NCBI GenBank assembly: GCA_963776665.1 | Contig: CAVZNQ010000036.1 | Span: 1 to 64,000 of the forward strand | Source of the DNA: Roseiarcus sp963776665 | GTDB taxonomy: Bacteria > Pseudomonadota > Alphaproteobacteria > Rhizobiales > Beijerinckiaceae | DNA length: 64,000 nucleotides | Direction of reading: 5' to 3' | Shown here: piece after piece, positions 1 through 8,472 of the stretch | How positions within the stretch are numbered: the stretch's first letter is position 1 | Layout of the letters: each line of letters opens with the position of its first letter | Translations under genes and position numbers: made by a program | The notes under the pieces: model-generated | Database searches by the model: none | What the model was told of the DNA's origin: nothing | What the model saw: the letters and a program-made list of their open reading frames with translations, nothing else

Positions 1-23
1 GCCCAGCCTTCCCGTCGGGGCTT

Positions 24-377
24 TCACTTCGGCTCCGGCCAGCGGGCGTCGCTCGGTTTCTCCGGGTGCGCGGTGACAAACCCGCCGCGGTTGGGCTGAT
101 ATTCGGGATAGCCGTGATCGCCGCCGATGTTCTGGAATGGGTAGCCGATCTGCCCCTTTCTCAGTATGCGTTCATTGTTGACCGGGATGATGAAGTCACC
201 CGCGACAGCGCCGGGGACATATTTTCCGTCGCCGACCAGCAGTTCGGGCGAGTTGCTCTGCACCAGGACAATCTGATCGTCCAGCGCCTGCGGCAGATCG
301 GGTGCAGAGGTTTCGGCGAGCAGCGCCCGATCTTCCGGGGTCAACAGCCGCGACGACGTCATTAATGATCCAACCAT
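24..377 (-). CDS. Hypothetical protein of an integrative element (117 aa)
   Basis: I do not recognise this protein. It is a soluble, proline-rich product with no signal peptide, membrane segment or cysteine. An N-terminal helical stretch (residues 8-35) is followed by a beta-rich middle (VPGAVAGDFIIPVNN, about 53-67) and a glycine/tyrosine-rich tail. The start is supported by a GGAGG ribosome site seven to eight bases before the ATG. It is the most distal visible gene of a minus-strand run of small genes that begins at the integrase near 3828, so it is probably cargo of a prophage or genomic island. The coding frame is supported by compositional bias and the ribosome site only. Confidence 0.6.
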   Translation of the reverse strand: MVGSLMTSSRLLTPEDRALLAETSAPDLPQALDDQIVLVQSNSPELLVGDGKYVPGAVAGDFIIPVNNERILRKGQIGYPFQNIGGDHGYPEYQPNRGGFVTAHPEKPSDARWPEPK

Positions 378-450
378 TTTTCAATCCTCCACTGTCTCTT
401 TGGTTTCAAAGTCCGCGCCCTCACCCGAGAGCGCGGCGGTACAAGGCCGA

Positions 451-726
451 CTATTCGGCGGCGATGTTGGGGGGTTGCGCGGCGTTGTGGGGTATGACGT
501 TGAGGGGCGCGGTCTCGCGCGCCTTGATCGCGGCCTCGACCGCCTCGAGCTCGCGCGCAACTCTCTCGGCGCACCTGTGTTCGCCGCCGCCCGAACGCCA
601 AATGAGGTAGTGCAGGTCGAAAAGGCCGCTGAGAGCGCGGCGCGCCTCGCGTAAGGTCTTGAGATCGGCTGTCTTGGTATCGACCTCATGCAGGCCGGTG
701 CGGTCGTGTATCCAGCTGACAATCAT
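451..726 (-). CDS. Hypothetical protein ending in NIAAE (91 aa)
   Basis: Unrecognised small acidic helical protein starting MIVSWIHDRTG. A GGAGACGG ribosome site lies just before the ATG at 726, which decides the start; a longer in-frame reading upstream is only low-complexity shadow. Residues 20-65 are rich in Leu, Arg and Glu and probably form helices. The last five residues, NIAAE, and 19 bases covering them and the stop are identical to the end of the neighbouring gene at 788. It lies in the integrative element downstream of the integrase. Confidence 0.55.
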   Translation of the reverse strand: MIVSWIHDRTGLHEVDTKTADLKTLREARRALSGLFDLHYLIWRSGGGEHRCAERVARELEAVEAAIKARETAPLNVIPHNAAQPPNIAAE

Positions 727-787
727 GTCCGTCTCCGTCTGTGTTAAGACACCACCCTCGCGGGAAGAGGGCGCATAAGGAGCGCCG

Positions 788-1186
788 CTATTCGGCGGCG
801 ATGTTGATGACGTTGCTGGGAGAAGGCGCGGCCTCGACGGCACCGACGATGCAGCTCTCAAGGCCGCCCGCGATGTCGAGCAACGCATTGACGTGATACC
901 TGGCCAACTCGGCCGGCGACGCCGCCACCGCCGCCGTGGGCGGGACTGCGGCGGCCTTTACGCCCGCGGGCGAGAGCGTCGCCACACGGGCGAAGCGCGC
1001 CACGATCTCGGGCCACATCTTGTAGGAGATTATCGCGCCGTCGACGGCCAGGAACTCAACCTGGCCGCTGACGGAAACCCTGCCGCTGCGGCGATCAGCG
1101 CCGGCACAGACGGATTTTTCGCCATCTCATGCTGGTGATGGCGGCGACCCTTGCGAAGAATCGCAGAATTCCGATACCTTAACCAT
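788..1186 (-). pseudogene. Probably frameshifted small hypothetical gene ending in NIAAE
   Basis: A strong AGGAG site precedes an ATG at 1186 (MVKVSEF), but that frame meets a TGA at about 1130. A plausible reading uses a second frame (MAKNPSVPALIAAAAG, ATG near 1126) and then returns to the first frame (VSVSGQVEFLAVDGAIISYK), which stays open to 788 and ends VINIAAE. The intact part alone could start at an ATG at 1018 (76 aa). The span is a multiple of three, as expected for three one-base insertions, but that repair is only inferred. The alanine/valine-rich C-terminal half and the tail shared with the 451 gene suggest a real product. Function unknown. Confidence 0.35.
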
Positions 1187-1272
1187 GGTTTTGTGCTCCT
1201 AAAATTCGCGGCTCGGACGGTCTTTGCTGGACGTCCGGGCCGCTCCATTTCCGGCCTATGCCGGAAATCCCT

Positions 1273-1657
1273 TTAGACGCGGGCCTCCCGGCGCTGTTTC
1301 GCTTCGGCGGCGCGGCGCTCATTCGCTTTGCGAAGGCCCTCAAGCTCGGCCTCGGTGCGGGGACGTGATTGCTTCTGAAAGCTTGTCGACGAGGGCTTAC
1401 GGCCCTGACGTCGGCGCCGCGTTTGCGAGGTCGATCAGGTGTTGGTAAAACGACCGGGCGGTGATCCGCACCGAGGAATCGTCGTAGTACTGGTGAAGTT
1501 TGCCGGCGGCCTCTTTGGCGCGCTGGGAGGTCGAGCCCCAATTGCCTTCGATCTGGCACTCGTTGCGGGACAGCGAGGCGCGCTTGTCAGCCGCCTCTCG
1601 GGCCCTGATGTCGGCAGCGGCGGGGGTGTCGCCAGCGACGGCGTAAGCGTTCGTCAT
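1273..1657 (-). CDS. Hypothetical charged protein, split by an apparent one-base insertion (about 127 aa if repaired)
   Basis: As it stands, the frame from the ATG at 1657 (MTNAYAVAGD) encodes 86 residues and stops at 1397. The adjacent frame continues without a start codon as a coding-like, highly charged helix (RTEAELEGLRKANERRAAE) to a TAA at 1273. Removing one base near 1408 joins the two into a 127-residue protein of exactly 128 codons. A GAGG ribosome site precedes the ATG. The N-terminal part is Ala/Glu/Arg-rich and probably helical. No family recognised. It is cargo of the integrase-bearing element. A true programmed frameshift cannot be excluded, but no slippery heptamer is visible. 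Confidence 0.5.
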
Positions 1658-1725
1658 GCCTCAGAGAATAGGCATGGACCCGCCCGATTATGGCTGAACA
1701 AAAGGGGGTTTAGGGGGGCGGTTTG

Positions 1726-1866
1726 TTAAACCGTCGCCGGCGGCAGGAATCCACGTTGCGTCAGGAACACCCTGCGGCGGTAGACCACTTCCTGCGCTTT
1801 GACTTCGACCCCGAAGACGGCCTCGGCCAGTTTCTCGATCAAGCGGTCGCAGCCCCGCCTTCTCAC
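1726..1866 (-). CDS. Small hypothetical protein (46 aa), translationally coupled
   Basis: A short open frame starts at a GTG at 1866 that overlaps the stop of the upstream gene as GTGA (another GTG one codon upstream is possible). The product begins with a basic stretch (VRRRGCDRLIEKLAEAVFG) and continues EVKAQEVVYRRRVFLTQ. The one-codon-phase overlap with the 1863-2549 gene is the main evidence that both frames are real. Function unknown; with 46 residues it could be a small accessory protein of the element. Downstream is about 70 bases with a G-run and no gene. Confidence 0.45.
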   Translation of the reverse strand: MRRRGCDRLIEKLAEAVFGVEVKAQEVVYRRRVFLTQRGFLPPATV

Positions 1867-2549
1867 CACCCCGGAATGATCACAGCGAGTGCGCCGAGCC
1901 CTGAGATCTCTGCCGACGTTCGAGGTCCTCGACCACGTCGCTGGGTTGGAACGCCACCCCGAAGAAAGGCCCCCAGGTGGGCGTCGCTTCGGGAAGAAAT
2001 CGGCCGAGCCCAGCCCTGAAACGCTTCAACGCCGGCAGCGCTGAGCGGCGGCCGCATCGGATCTTTCTTGCCGACGATCGGCTCGGTCTTGTCCGCGATA
2101 GTGTGAGCCCGCTCGATGAGCTCGGGCAACTCATCTGGGCGACCGATCAGCGCCAATTCGCCGACCTTGCGCGCGGCGTTCGCCCGCACGCGCTGCTCGG
2201 CCTTGATCCGCTCCGGCACGACCTTCGCCAGCATGTATATGTCGTGCAGGATCCACCAGATTACGATGCGGTCGTGCTCCGCGGTCTTCCTGGAGGGACC
2301 GCTCATGGTCATTCCGGCGAGTTGGTTGACCGGGTCCCGGAGGGCATGGTGGTCGTGCAGGAAGCGGATGATGTCGAGATTGATCGGCGGCGGGGAGAAT
2401 TCCTTGCCGCCGAGCGCGTCGAGCGCCGCCAGCGCGGCGCCGTTACGCTTGAGAAGCTCGGCGATGTATTCCCGCCGCAGACAGTTCGGGTCGGCCGCTA
2501 GGAGCTTGCCGTGCGGCGAAGCCCTGATGCGCCATTCGTCGTCAGACAT
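1863..2549 (-). CDS. Hypothetical protein (228 aa) downstream of integrase
   Basis: Start MSDDEWRIRAS is chosen because a longer reading runs back into the integrase end. The protein is mostly helical and soluble, with a motif-like segment IIRFLHDHHALRDP near residues 58-72, a hydrophobic helix IVIWWILHDIYMLAKVV near 93-109 and a C-terminal third of low conservation appearance (Arg/Gly/Ser-rich). No family recognised. It follows the integrase by only seven bases and overlaps the next small gene by four, so the three are probably one transcript of the integrative element. Confidence 0.55.
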   Translation of the reverse strand: MSDDEWRIRASPHGKLLAADPNCLRREYIAELLKRNGAALAALDALGGKEFSPPPINLDIIRFLHDHHALRDPVNQLAGMTMSGPSRKTAEHDRIVIWWILHDIYMLAKVVPERIKAEQRVRANAARKVGELALIGRPDELPELIERAHTIADKTEPIVGKKDPMRPPLSAAGVEAFQGWARPISSRSDAHLGAFLRGGVPTQRRGRGPRTSAEISGLGALAVIIPGW

Positions 2550-2556
2550 ACGGCGC

Positions 2557-3828
2557 CTACGCGCGCGCGACTGTCGGGAACGCGATGACGCTGGCGCGAT
2601 CGTCCAAAAGCCAGCCCGCATAGCTTTCCATCAGCTTGACGCGTCGGCCGGGCGCGGCCTCGCGCTGATAGTCGCCGGCGGCGCCGGGCACCACATGGGC
2701 GAGCTGAAATTCGGCCAGCTCGCGCGGAAACTCAGTCTCGTTGCCGCGCCAGTCGGAAAAAATGACTTCGCCAGCGAATGCGGCGAGCCCGCGTTGATCC
2801 CCGCCCGCTTCGGCGCAAGCGCGAAATTGGTGTAGCCAAGCGGCGCGCCTGACGGCCCGGTGAACACGAAGTCGCTCGCGGGACGCTCGCCGCGCAGCTT
2901 GAGGCGGCGCCCAAGCGTCGCGACCGCGATCTCATTGAGCGGCGCGATATGCTCGCGGAGCGACTTCATATGCCCCGCCGGGATGGTCCACAGCCGCTTC
3001 CTGAGGTCGATATGGCTCCAGCGGGCGCGCAGCGCCTCGCTCGGCCGGGCGCAGGTCGGGACCATGAGCGTCCAGACGTCAAGCTCATCGGCCCTGATCC
3101 CGTTGGCGCGCTCGACGGCCTCCAGAATGGCGCGAAACGTCGCCGGCGCGTGGTCGAGCTTCAATGCGGCGGAAATGCACGTCTACGGTCTTGCGCTCCA
3201 ACGCCGGGAGGATCGCCTTGACCAGTCCCGCGTCGGCAGGATTGCCTCGGGCGGCGTCGCGCTGGCCCTTCGCAATGGCGGCGTTAAGGACCTTCCGGAT
3301 CCGCTGCTGAACCAATTTTCCGGTTTTAAGGACGTTCTTCGCCGCAGCGGCGCTGACGACCGCGGCGACGTGCTCGACCATGATGTCGTTGAGCGCCATC
3401 TCGCCAAGGACCGGGTAGGCCCATGTGCGGACTGGGTTGATCCAATTCATCGGGCCGTACTTGTGCCTCAGCGTCGGCGCGACTTCCGAGTAATAAGCCT
3501 CTGCCGCCAGCTTGAAGGTGACCGCCTTCTTGACCGCGAGGTTGGCGGCCTTCTCGCGATCGCGCGCCCCGATCGGATCAAGGCCCCTGCGCGCGAGCGC
3601 CACCGCATCTCTGGCGGCCTTGGACGCATTGGCCATGCTGATCTCGCCGAACGCGCCGAGCCCCATCGTCGGCCGCTTGTCGCCGAGCCGGTAGCGCACG
3701 GTGTAGCCGCCGCCGCCGATCGCATCGGTGTCTTTCTTGAAGCCGAAGCCGGACGCCGCGTGCTTGCCCCCGATACTGTGGGCGCCTTTCGGGGCGGTCT
3801 TCGCCTGCGCCTCTGAAGTGATTTTCAT
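2557..3828 (-). pseudogene. P4-type tyrosine recombinase (integrase), interrupted by frameshifts
   Basis: Site-specific recombinase that would integrate and excise the element. Visible parts: an N-terminal arm-binding/DUF4102-like region (VRYRLGDKRPTMGLGAFGEI), a core-binding helical region (about residues 100-200), the first catalytic Arg in CARPSEALRARW, and the C-terminal block SDWRGNETEFPRELAE, LAHVV and the Tyr in GDYQR. The frame breaks near 3170 (one extra base), 2772 and 2760. Removing three single bases yields 422 residues, the usual length, and restores the box PHSLRSHFSDW with His and the second catalytic Arg. As written the gene is broken; this may be a sequencing artefact. Start: AGGAA before the ATG at 3828. 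Confidence 0.85.
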
Positions 3829-3896
3829 CGTCATGTTCCTTGCCGGGACCTAGCCCTTCCGTTAGCCCACAGGTGGTGATATCTGTACGACATATG

Positions 3897-3963
3897 GCGC
3901 GGCATGGCGAAGGGTACAAGAGCGATTCCTCTTGGCGGGTGAATGACTTAGCGCGGCATGGCG
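3897..3963. repeat. 13-bp direct repeat upstream of the integrase
   Basis: GCGCGGCATGGCG occurs at 3897-3909 and again at 3951-3963, 54 bases apart, each followed within about 15 bases by a GGGTAC sequence. The pair sits between the integrase start and the first chromosomal gene, where attachment or integrase arm-binding sites usually lie. No tRNA gene is visible in 3829-4110, so the insertion target is not a tRNA end within this gap; the rest of the gap holds nothing else that I recognise. Confidence 0.4.
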
Positions 3964-4110
3964 CGGCACTGCGAGGGGTACCGTTAACCTTTCTCAATAG
4001 TAAATGCGCAAAAGGACCGCGCGAGAGTTATGGTCCGTTCGCGTCCGTCAGATTTCGCGCTGGCGACTCTTTGGCGCGGCTTCGCGTCAACGAGATTGGA
4101 GTGGGAGCGT

Positions 4111-4656
4111 ATGGGTCGTGAGTTTCAGGGACCGACGCGGAGTTTCGCCGCTGTTTCGGCGCCGAACGCCATTCCTTTCATCCATCGTCTTGCGGTATCC
4201 GGCGCGTTCAAGGATCTCTTTCGCGAGGGGATGACGCTCGTCGAGGAGGCTGCGTCATATCTCGACGGGCCCGGCCGAACGGAATCGCGCGGGCTTTCCC
4301 GCTCGGCCGCGCTTGCCTATTCGACCGAAAGCATGCGCTTGACCACCCGTCTCATGCAGGTCGCCTCCTGGCTCTTGCTCCAGCGCGCGGTCAATGAAGG
4401 CGAGTTGACCTCAAGCCAAGCCCAAGCCGAGCGAGTCCGCGTCAAGCTTTCCCGTCAGGAATATGGCTGCGCGCCCGAGGTTTTCGAGCAATTGCCGCCG
4501 ACCCTGCGCAGTCTGAGCAAGCGGTCGCTCCGCATTCAGGAGCGTGTCATCCATCTTGATCAGGGCTTCGTCGTCGCCCATTCGCCCGAGCCGGCGAGGC
4601 CGCAATCCGAGGTCGCCTCGCAGGTCGAGCGGCTCCGGGCGGCGTTTTCGAACTGA
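4111..4656 (+). CDS. rcdA: RcdA-like protein (DUF1465 family)
   Basis: Resembles the regulator of CtrA degradation (RcdA) of alphaproteobacteria, a small helical adaptor that helps deliver the cell-cycle regulator CtrA to ClpXP at the pole. The family hallmark MTLVEEAASYLDGPGR is at about residues 43-58, followed by helices LTTRLMQVASWLLLQRAVNEG and a conserved LPPTLRSLSKRSLRIQERVIHLD block. Length 181 residues fits the family. The start at 4111 has GGAG upstream; in-frame extension to 4030 reads into the intergenic repeat region. It is the first gene past the integrative element and reads towards the ThiE-like gene. Family assignment is by motif memory; role inferred. Confidence 0.8.
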   Translation: MGREFQGPTRSFAAVSAPNAIPFIHRLAVSGAFKDLFREGMTLVEEAASYLDGPGRTESRGLSRSAALAYSTESMRLTTRLMQVASWLLLQRAVNEGELTSSQAQAERVRVKLSRQEYGCAPEVFEQLPPTLRSLSKRSLRIQERVIHLDQGFVVAHSPEPARPQSEVASQVERLRAAFSN

Positions 4657-4796
4657 GACGCCTTGACGCTCTCGTTGCGAGCATATTCCTGATCTTACGA
4701 AATTCGCGCGGATGACCCCGCGGGGCAGCCTTGCCTCGACCCCCATTTGGCCGCATTGGTCGGCGACATGTCAGTCTCCGATGCGATTGTCCGTTC

Positions 4797-5456
4797 ATGC
4801 TCTTGACGCCCCGAAGCTCCCCCGGCTGCCTGCTTTATCTCATCACTCCGGTTCTGTCGGCCTCTGACGCCAACGCCTTCGCCGAGGTATTTGCCGAGCT
4901 CGTCGGAGGGGCCGCGATCGCTTGCGCGCTCGTCCGCCTCGCGCCAGCGACCCAAACCGATGCGAAAGCCGTCGTGGCTCCCATTCTTCGCGCCGCCATA
5001 GCCGCCGACTGTGCGCTCCTCATCGAGAATGACGGCCGCTTGGCTGCCCGACTTGGCGCCGACGGGGTTCACGTCAACGGAGCCGGCGCGGAGCTGACGG
5101 CGGCGGTCGAGAGCCTGAAACCGGAACGGATTGTCGGCGCGGGATTTCTGCGCACGCGCGATGAGGCGATGAGCGCGGGCGAAATGGGGGCGGACTACGT
5201 CATGTTCGGCGAGCCGCGTCCCGGCGCGCCGACGGCGGAGCTCAAGCCGCTGGCCGAACGCGTCGGCTGGTGGGCCGAAATTTTCGAAACGCCGTGCGTC
5301 GCCTACGCCGACACGATCGACGCCGCGGGCGCGCTGGCGGACGCCGGCGCCGATTTCGTCGCGCTTGGCGAGGCGATCTGGGGGAGCCCTTCGCCGTTCG
5401 AGGCCGCGCGCGCGGCTGAGGCCCTGCTCGCCTCCGTCAGCGCGAAGGTCCCATGA
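4797..5456 (+). CDS. Thiamine-phosphate synthase-like (TENI/ThiE fold) protein
   Basis: TIM-barrel protein of the ThiE/TenI superfamily: LLIENDGRLAARLGADGVHVNG corresponds to the INDR...ADGVHLGQ segment of ThiE, and GADYVMFGEPRPGAPTAE to the GADYVGVGPIFPT.TK segment. The usual catalytic and phosphate-binding residues around these motifs are changed, so thiamine-phosphate synthase activity is doubtful. Its 219 residues match the family. It overlaps the following Sel1 gene by four bases (ATGA), indicating coupling. There is no THI-box riboswitch visible upstream and no other thiamine gene nearby. No good ribosome site before the ATG at 4797, so a TTG start at 4731 is possible. Confidence 0.7.
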   Translation: MLLTPRSSPGCLLYLITPVLSASDANAFAEVFAELVGGAAIACALVRLAPATQTDAKAVVAPILRAAIAADCALLIENDGRLAARLGADGVHVNGAGAELTAAVESLKPERIVGAGFLRTRDEAMSAGEMGADYVMFGEPRPGAPTAELKPLAERVGWWAEIFETPCVAYADTIDAAGALADAGADFVALGEAIWGSPSPFEAARAAEALLASVSAKVP

Positions 5457-6448
5457 TGCGGTTTGGGCTCGCTGTGGCGTTGGCCCTCAGTTCGGCCAGC
5501 GCAGCTCTCGGCCAGACGCAGGCGCCGCATGTGGATTCACCATTGGCCGCCCGCGCCAACTCGCGCACCTCATTGCCGCCCGCCCTGCCGCCGCGGGCGG
5601 ATGGAGTGCCGGCGGATCTGGCCTTCGGCGCCTACCAGCGCGGCAATTTCCTCTACGCTCTGCTCGAGGCTGAGCGGCGCCTTGACGCCAATCCCAAGGA
5701 CGCGGCGGCGATGACGCTGATCGGAGAGATTTACCACGACGGCGCGGCGGTGGTTGGCGACGATCGCGAAGCCTCCCGCTGGTACCGCCTCGGCAGCAAT
5801 CTTGGCGATCCTCAAGCCGCCTACGAACTCGGAGTGCTGCTGCTTCAGGGCGCGAAGGGTGTTCCGAAGGATCCCGTCGCCGCCAAGGCGCAGTTCGAGC
5901 GTGCCGCGGCCAAGAACCATTCAAGCGCGCTCTACAATCTCGGGATCATGGAGCTTGGAGGCGCAAACGGAAAGACGCCGGACTATGCGAAGGCGGCGCA
6001 ATATTTCCTTCGTGCGGCGAACGCCGGCGACGATAACGCCGCCTATTCCTACGGCGTGATGCTGCGTGAGGGCAAGGGCGTGCGGCAGGACATCGTCGAG
6101 GCGGCGCACTGGCTCAAGCGGGCAGCCGATGGCGGCATCATCGCCGGTCAGGTCGAGTACGCGATCATGCTGTTCAACGGGGATGGGGTAGCCAGGGACG
6201 AAGCCGCGGCCGCGAAGATCCTTCTCGTCGCCGCCGCCCGCGGCAATCCGATTGCGCAGAACCGTGTCGCTCATATTTATGTCAGCGGCCGAGCTCTGCC
6301 GCGCGACCTCGCCAAGGCTGCGGCGTGGAATAGCTTCGCCAAAGCCGGGGGACTTCAGGATCAGGCCCTCGACGTCGCCACCGCCGCTCTGACGCTCGAC
6401 GAGCGCAGGCGTTTCACCAAGATGGTCCATGAGCTCGGGGGCTTCTGA
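5453..6448 (+). CDS. Secreted Sel1/TPR-repeat protein
   Basis: An N-terminal signal peptide (hydrophobic LAVALALSSASAALGQT, cleavage near residue 22) precedes a proline-rich linker and a series of Sel1-like repeats from about residue 70 to 310. Repeats are seen as A.YELGVLLLQGAKGVPKD, ALYNLGIMELGG, AAYSYGVMLREGKGVRQD, GQVEYAIMLFNGDGVARDE and AQNRVAHIYVSGRALPRD. Such proteins act as periplasmic scaffolds or in signalling and envelope homeostasis; the specific partner is unknown. The ATG overlaps the stop of the ThiE-like gene, so the two are co-translated. Confidence 0.8.
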   Translation: MMRFGLAVALALSSASAALGQTQAPHVDSPLAARANSRTSLPPALPPRADGVPADLAFGAYQRGNFLYALLEAERRLDANPKDAAAMTLIGEIYHDGAAVVGDDREASRWYRLGSNLGDPQAAYELGVLLLQGAKGVPKDPVAAKAQFERAAAKNHSSALYNLGIMELGGANGKTPDYAKAAQYFLRAANAGDDNAAYSYGVMLREGKGVRQDIVEAAHWLKRAADGGIIAGQVEYAIMLFNGDGVARDEAAAAKILLVAAARGNPIAQNRVAHIYVSGRALPRDLAKAAAWNSFAKAGGLQDQALDVATAALTLDERRRFTKMVHELGGF

Positions 6449-6571
6449 CTCAGAGCGTGGAGCCGCCGGTCCGGTGATATGAGCTACGGCCCGCGGCGCC
6501 CTTTTTATTGGCCGTCTTTGGGCTAGAAGAGGGTTGACGGCCCACTGGCCGATCGAGGAGGCGGTACGCGC

Positions 6572-8398
6572 ATGACGACAAAGCTCAATGCACGCATCGG
6601 CGAGGTGACCCAGCGCATCGTCCAGCGCAGCCGCCCGTCGCGCCAGGCCTACCTCGCGCGGATCGACGCCGCCGTCGCCGACAAACCGGCCCGCAAACGC
6701 CTTGGCTGCGCCAATTTCGCCCACGGCTTCGCAGCCTGCGCGACGGGCGACAAGGAGGCGCTGCGCGAGGGGACGGGGCCCAATCTCGCTATCGTCACCG
6801 CCTATAACGACATGCTCTCGGCCCACCAGCCCTATGCGCGCTTTCCCGATCTCATCAAGGAGGCTGCGCGCGCCGCGGGGGGGACGGCGCAGGTGGCGGG
6901 CGGCGTTCCTGCGATGTGCGACGGAGTGACTCAGGGCGAGAAGGGGATGGAGCTTTCGCTGTTCTCGCGCGACGTCATCGCGCTCTCGACCGCAGTCGCC
7001 CTTTCACATGACATGTTCGATGCGGCGGTCTATCTCGGCATCTGCGACAAGATCGTGCCGGGCCTGCTGATCGGCGCGCTTTCGTTTGGCCACTTGCCGG
7101 CGGTGTTCCTGCCCGCCGGACCGATGCCCTCGGGCCTTCCCAACGACGAGAAATCGAAAGTCCGCCAGCTCTTCGCCGAGGGCAAGGCGACCCGCGCCGA
7201 TTTGCTGGCGGCCGAGGCCGAGGCCTATCACGCGCCGGGCACCTGCACTTTCTACGGCACCGCCAACACCAATCAGATGTTGATGGAGATCATGGGCCTG
7301 CATCTGCCGGGCGCGTCCTTCATCAATCCCAACACGCCGCTGCGCGACGCGCTCACCATGGTCGGCGTCAAGCGGGCGCTGGCGATCACTGCGCTCGGCA
7401 ATCAGTTCGCGCCGATCGGGCGCATCATCGACGAACGCGCGATCGTCAACGGCGTCGTCGGCCTGCACGCGACCGGCGGCTCGACGAATCTCACCATCCA
7501 CCTCGTGGCGATGGCCGCGGCCGCGGGAATCGCGCTGAGATGGGAGGATTTCGCCGACCTCGCGGAAGTTACGCCGCTCCTGACGCGGATCTATCCGAAC
7601 GGGAAAGCCGACGTGAATCACTTTCACGCCGCCGGCGGCATGGGGCTGCTGATCCGCGAACTTCTCGGGGCCGGGCTCCTGCACGGCGACGCGCAAACCG
7701 TCTGGGGCGACCTCGAAGATTATGCGGTCGAGCCGCATCTCGACGCCGAAGGCGCAGTCGCGTGGACACCTGCCGCCGCTGAGTCCGGCGACCGCAGCGT
7801 GTTGCGCGGGGCGGGCGACCCGTTCCAGCCGACCGGCGGATTGCGGGTGCTCGAGGGACCCCTGGGGCGGGCGGTCATCAAAACCTCAGCCGTCGCGCCG
7901 GAGCGGCATATGATCGAGGCCCCGGCGCGGGTGTTCCACAGCCAGGAGGAGCTGCACGCGGCCTTCCGCGCCGGCGAACTCAACCGCGACTTCGTCGCTG
8001 TGGTGCGCTTCCAGGGACCGAAGGCGATCGGCATGCCGGAGTTACACAAGCTGATGCCGCCGCTTGGCGTGCTGCAGGACCGTGGCCATAGGGTCGCGCT
8101 GGTCACCGATGGGCGCCTGTCGGGCGCTTCCGGCAAGGTGCCATCCGCGATTCATGTGACGCCGGAGGCGGCGGCGGGCGGGGCGATCGGCAAGATCCGG
8201 AACGGCGACGTCATCCGTCTCGACGCGCCGGCGGGCCGCCTCGAGGTCAAAGTCTCCGACGACGTTTGGGCCCGGAGGCCGCATGCCGAAGCCGACCTTT
8301 CCGCCTCCCATGTTGGCGTAGGACGCGAGCTCTTTTCTGTGTTTCGCGGCGCGGTGAGTTCGGCGGACGAGGGCGGGGCGATTTTCCCGACTATCTGA
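6572..8398 (+). CDS. edd: Phosphogluconate dehydratase
   Basis: Converts 6-phosphogluconate to 2-keto-3-deoxy-6-phosphogluconate in the Entner-Doudoroff pathway, in the cytoplasm. The IlvD/Edd signatures are clear: PAMCDGVTQGEKGMELSLFSR, GICDKIVPG and GTCTFYGTANTNQ carry the three iron-sulfur cysteines, and the C-terminal part has LVTDGRLSGASGKVPSAIHV. Length 608 residues matches Edd (about 600-610) and distinguishes it from IlvD (about 560-615) together with the RPSRQAYLARID N-terminus. Good GGAGG ribosome site 11 bases before the ATG. No eda or zwf partner is seen in the window, so the gene stands alone here. Confidence 0.95.
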   Translation: MTTKLNARIGEVTQRIVQRSRPSRQAYLARIDAAVADKPARKRLGCANFAHGFAACATGDKEALREGTGPNLAIVTAYNDMLSAHQPYARFPDLIKEAARAAGGTAQVAGGVPAMCDGVTQGEKGMELSLFSRDVIALSTAVALSHDMFDAAVYLGICDKIVPGLLIGALSFGHLPAVFLPAGPMPSGLPNDEKSKVRQLFAEGKATRADLLAAEAEAYHAPGTCTFYGTANTNQMLMEIMGLHLPGASFINPNTPLRDALTMVGVKRALAITALGNQFAPIGRIIDERAIVNGVVGLHATGGSTNLTIHLVAMAAAAGIALRWEDFADLAEVTPLLTRIYPNGKADVNHFHAAGGMGLLIRELLGAGLLHGDAQTVWGDLEDYAVEPHLDAEGAVAWTPAAAESGDRSVLRGAGDPFQPTGGLRVLEGPLGRAVIKTSAVAPERHMIEAPARVFHSQEELHAAFRAGELNRDFVAVVRFQGPKAIGMPELHKLMPPLGVLQDRGHRVALVTDGRLSGASGKVPSAIHVTPEAAAGGAIGKIRNGDVIRLDAPAGRLEVKVSDDVWARRPHAEADLSASHVGVGRELFSVFRGAVSSADEGGAIFPTI

Positions 8399-8472
8399 CG
8401 CTGCGTAATTGAGATTTCCTTCATCTTTGACGAGCGAAATGAACCCTGGTCTCCGCACGAGAGAGGGTTCTC

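Noticed and set aside
1397..1411. Programmed -1 frameshift as in phage tail chaperone genes
   Set aside because: No slippery heptamer or downstream structure seen, and the same type of one-base excess occurs in unrelated core genes.
1880..2134. A second frame under the 1863-2549 gene that looks coding at its end
   Set aside because: The GTGA overlap with the 46-aa gene and the continuous 228-aa frame support the other reading; a frameshift here is possible but not needed.
3840..4121. Open frame on the plus strand between the integrase and rcdA
   Set aside because: It runs through the direct repeats and has no coding character; no ribosome site. The region is treated as intergenic.
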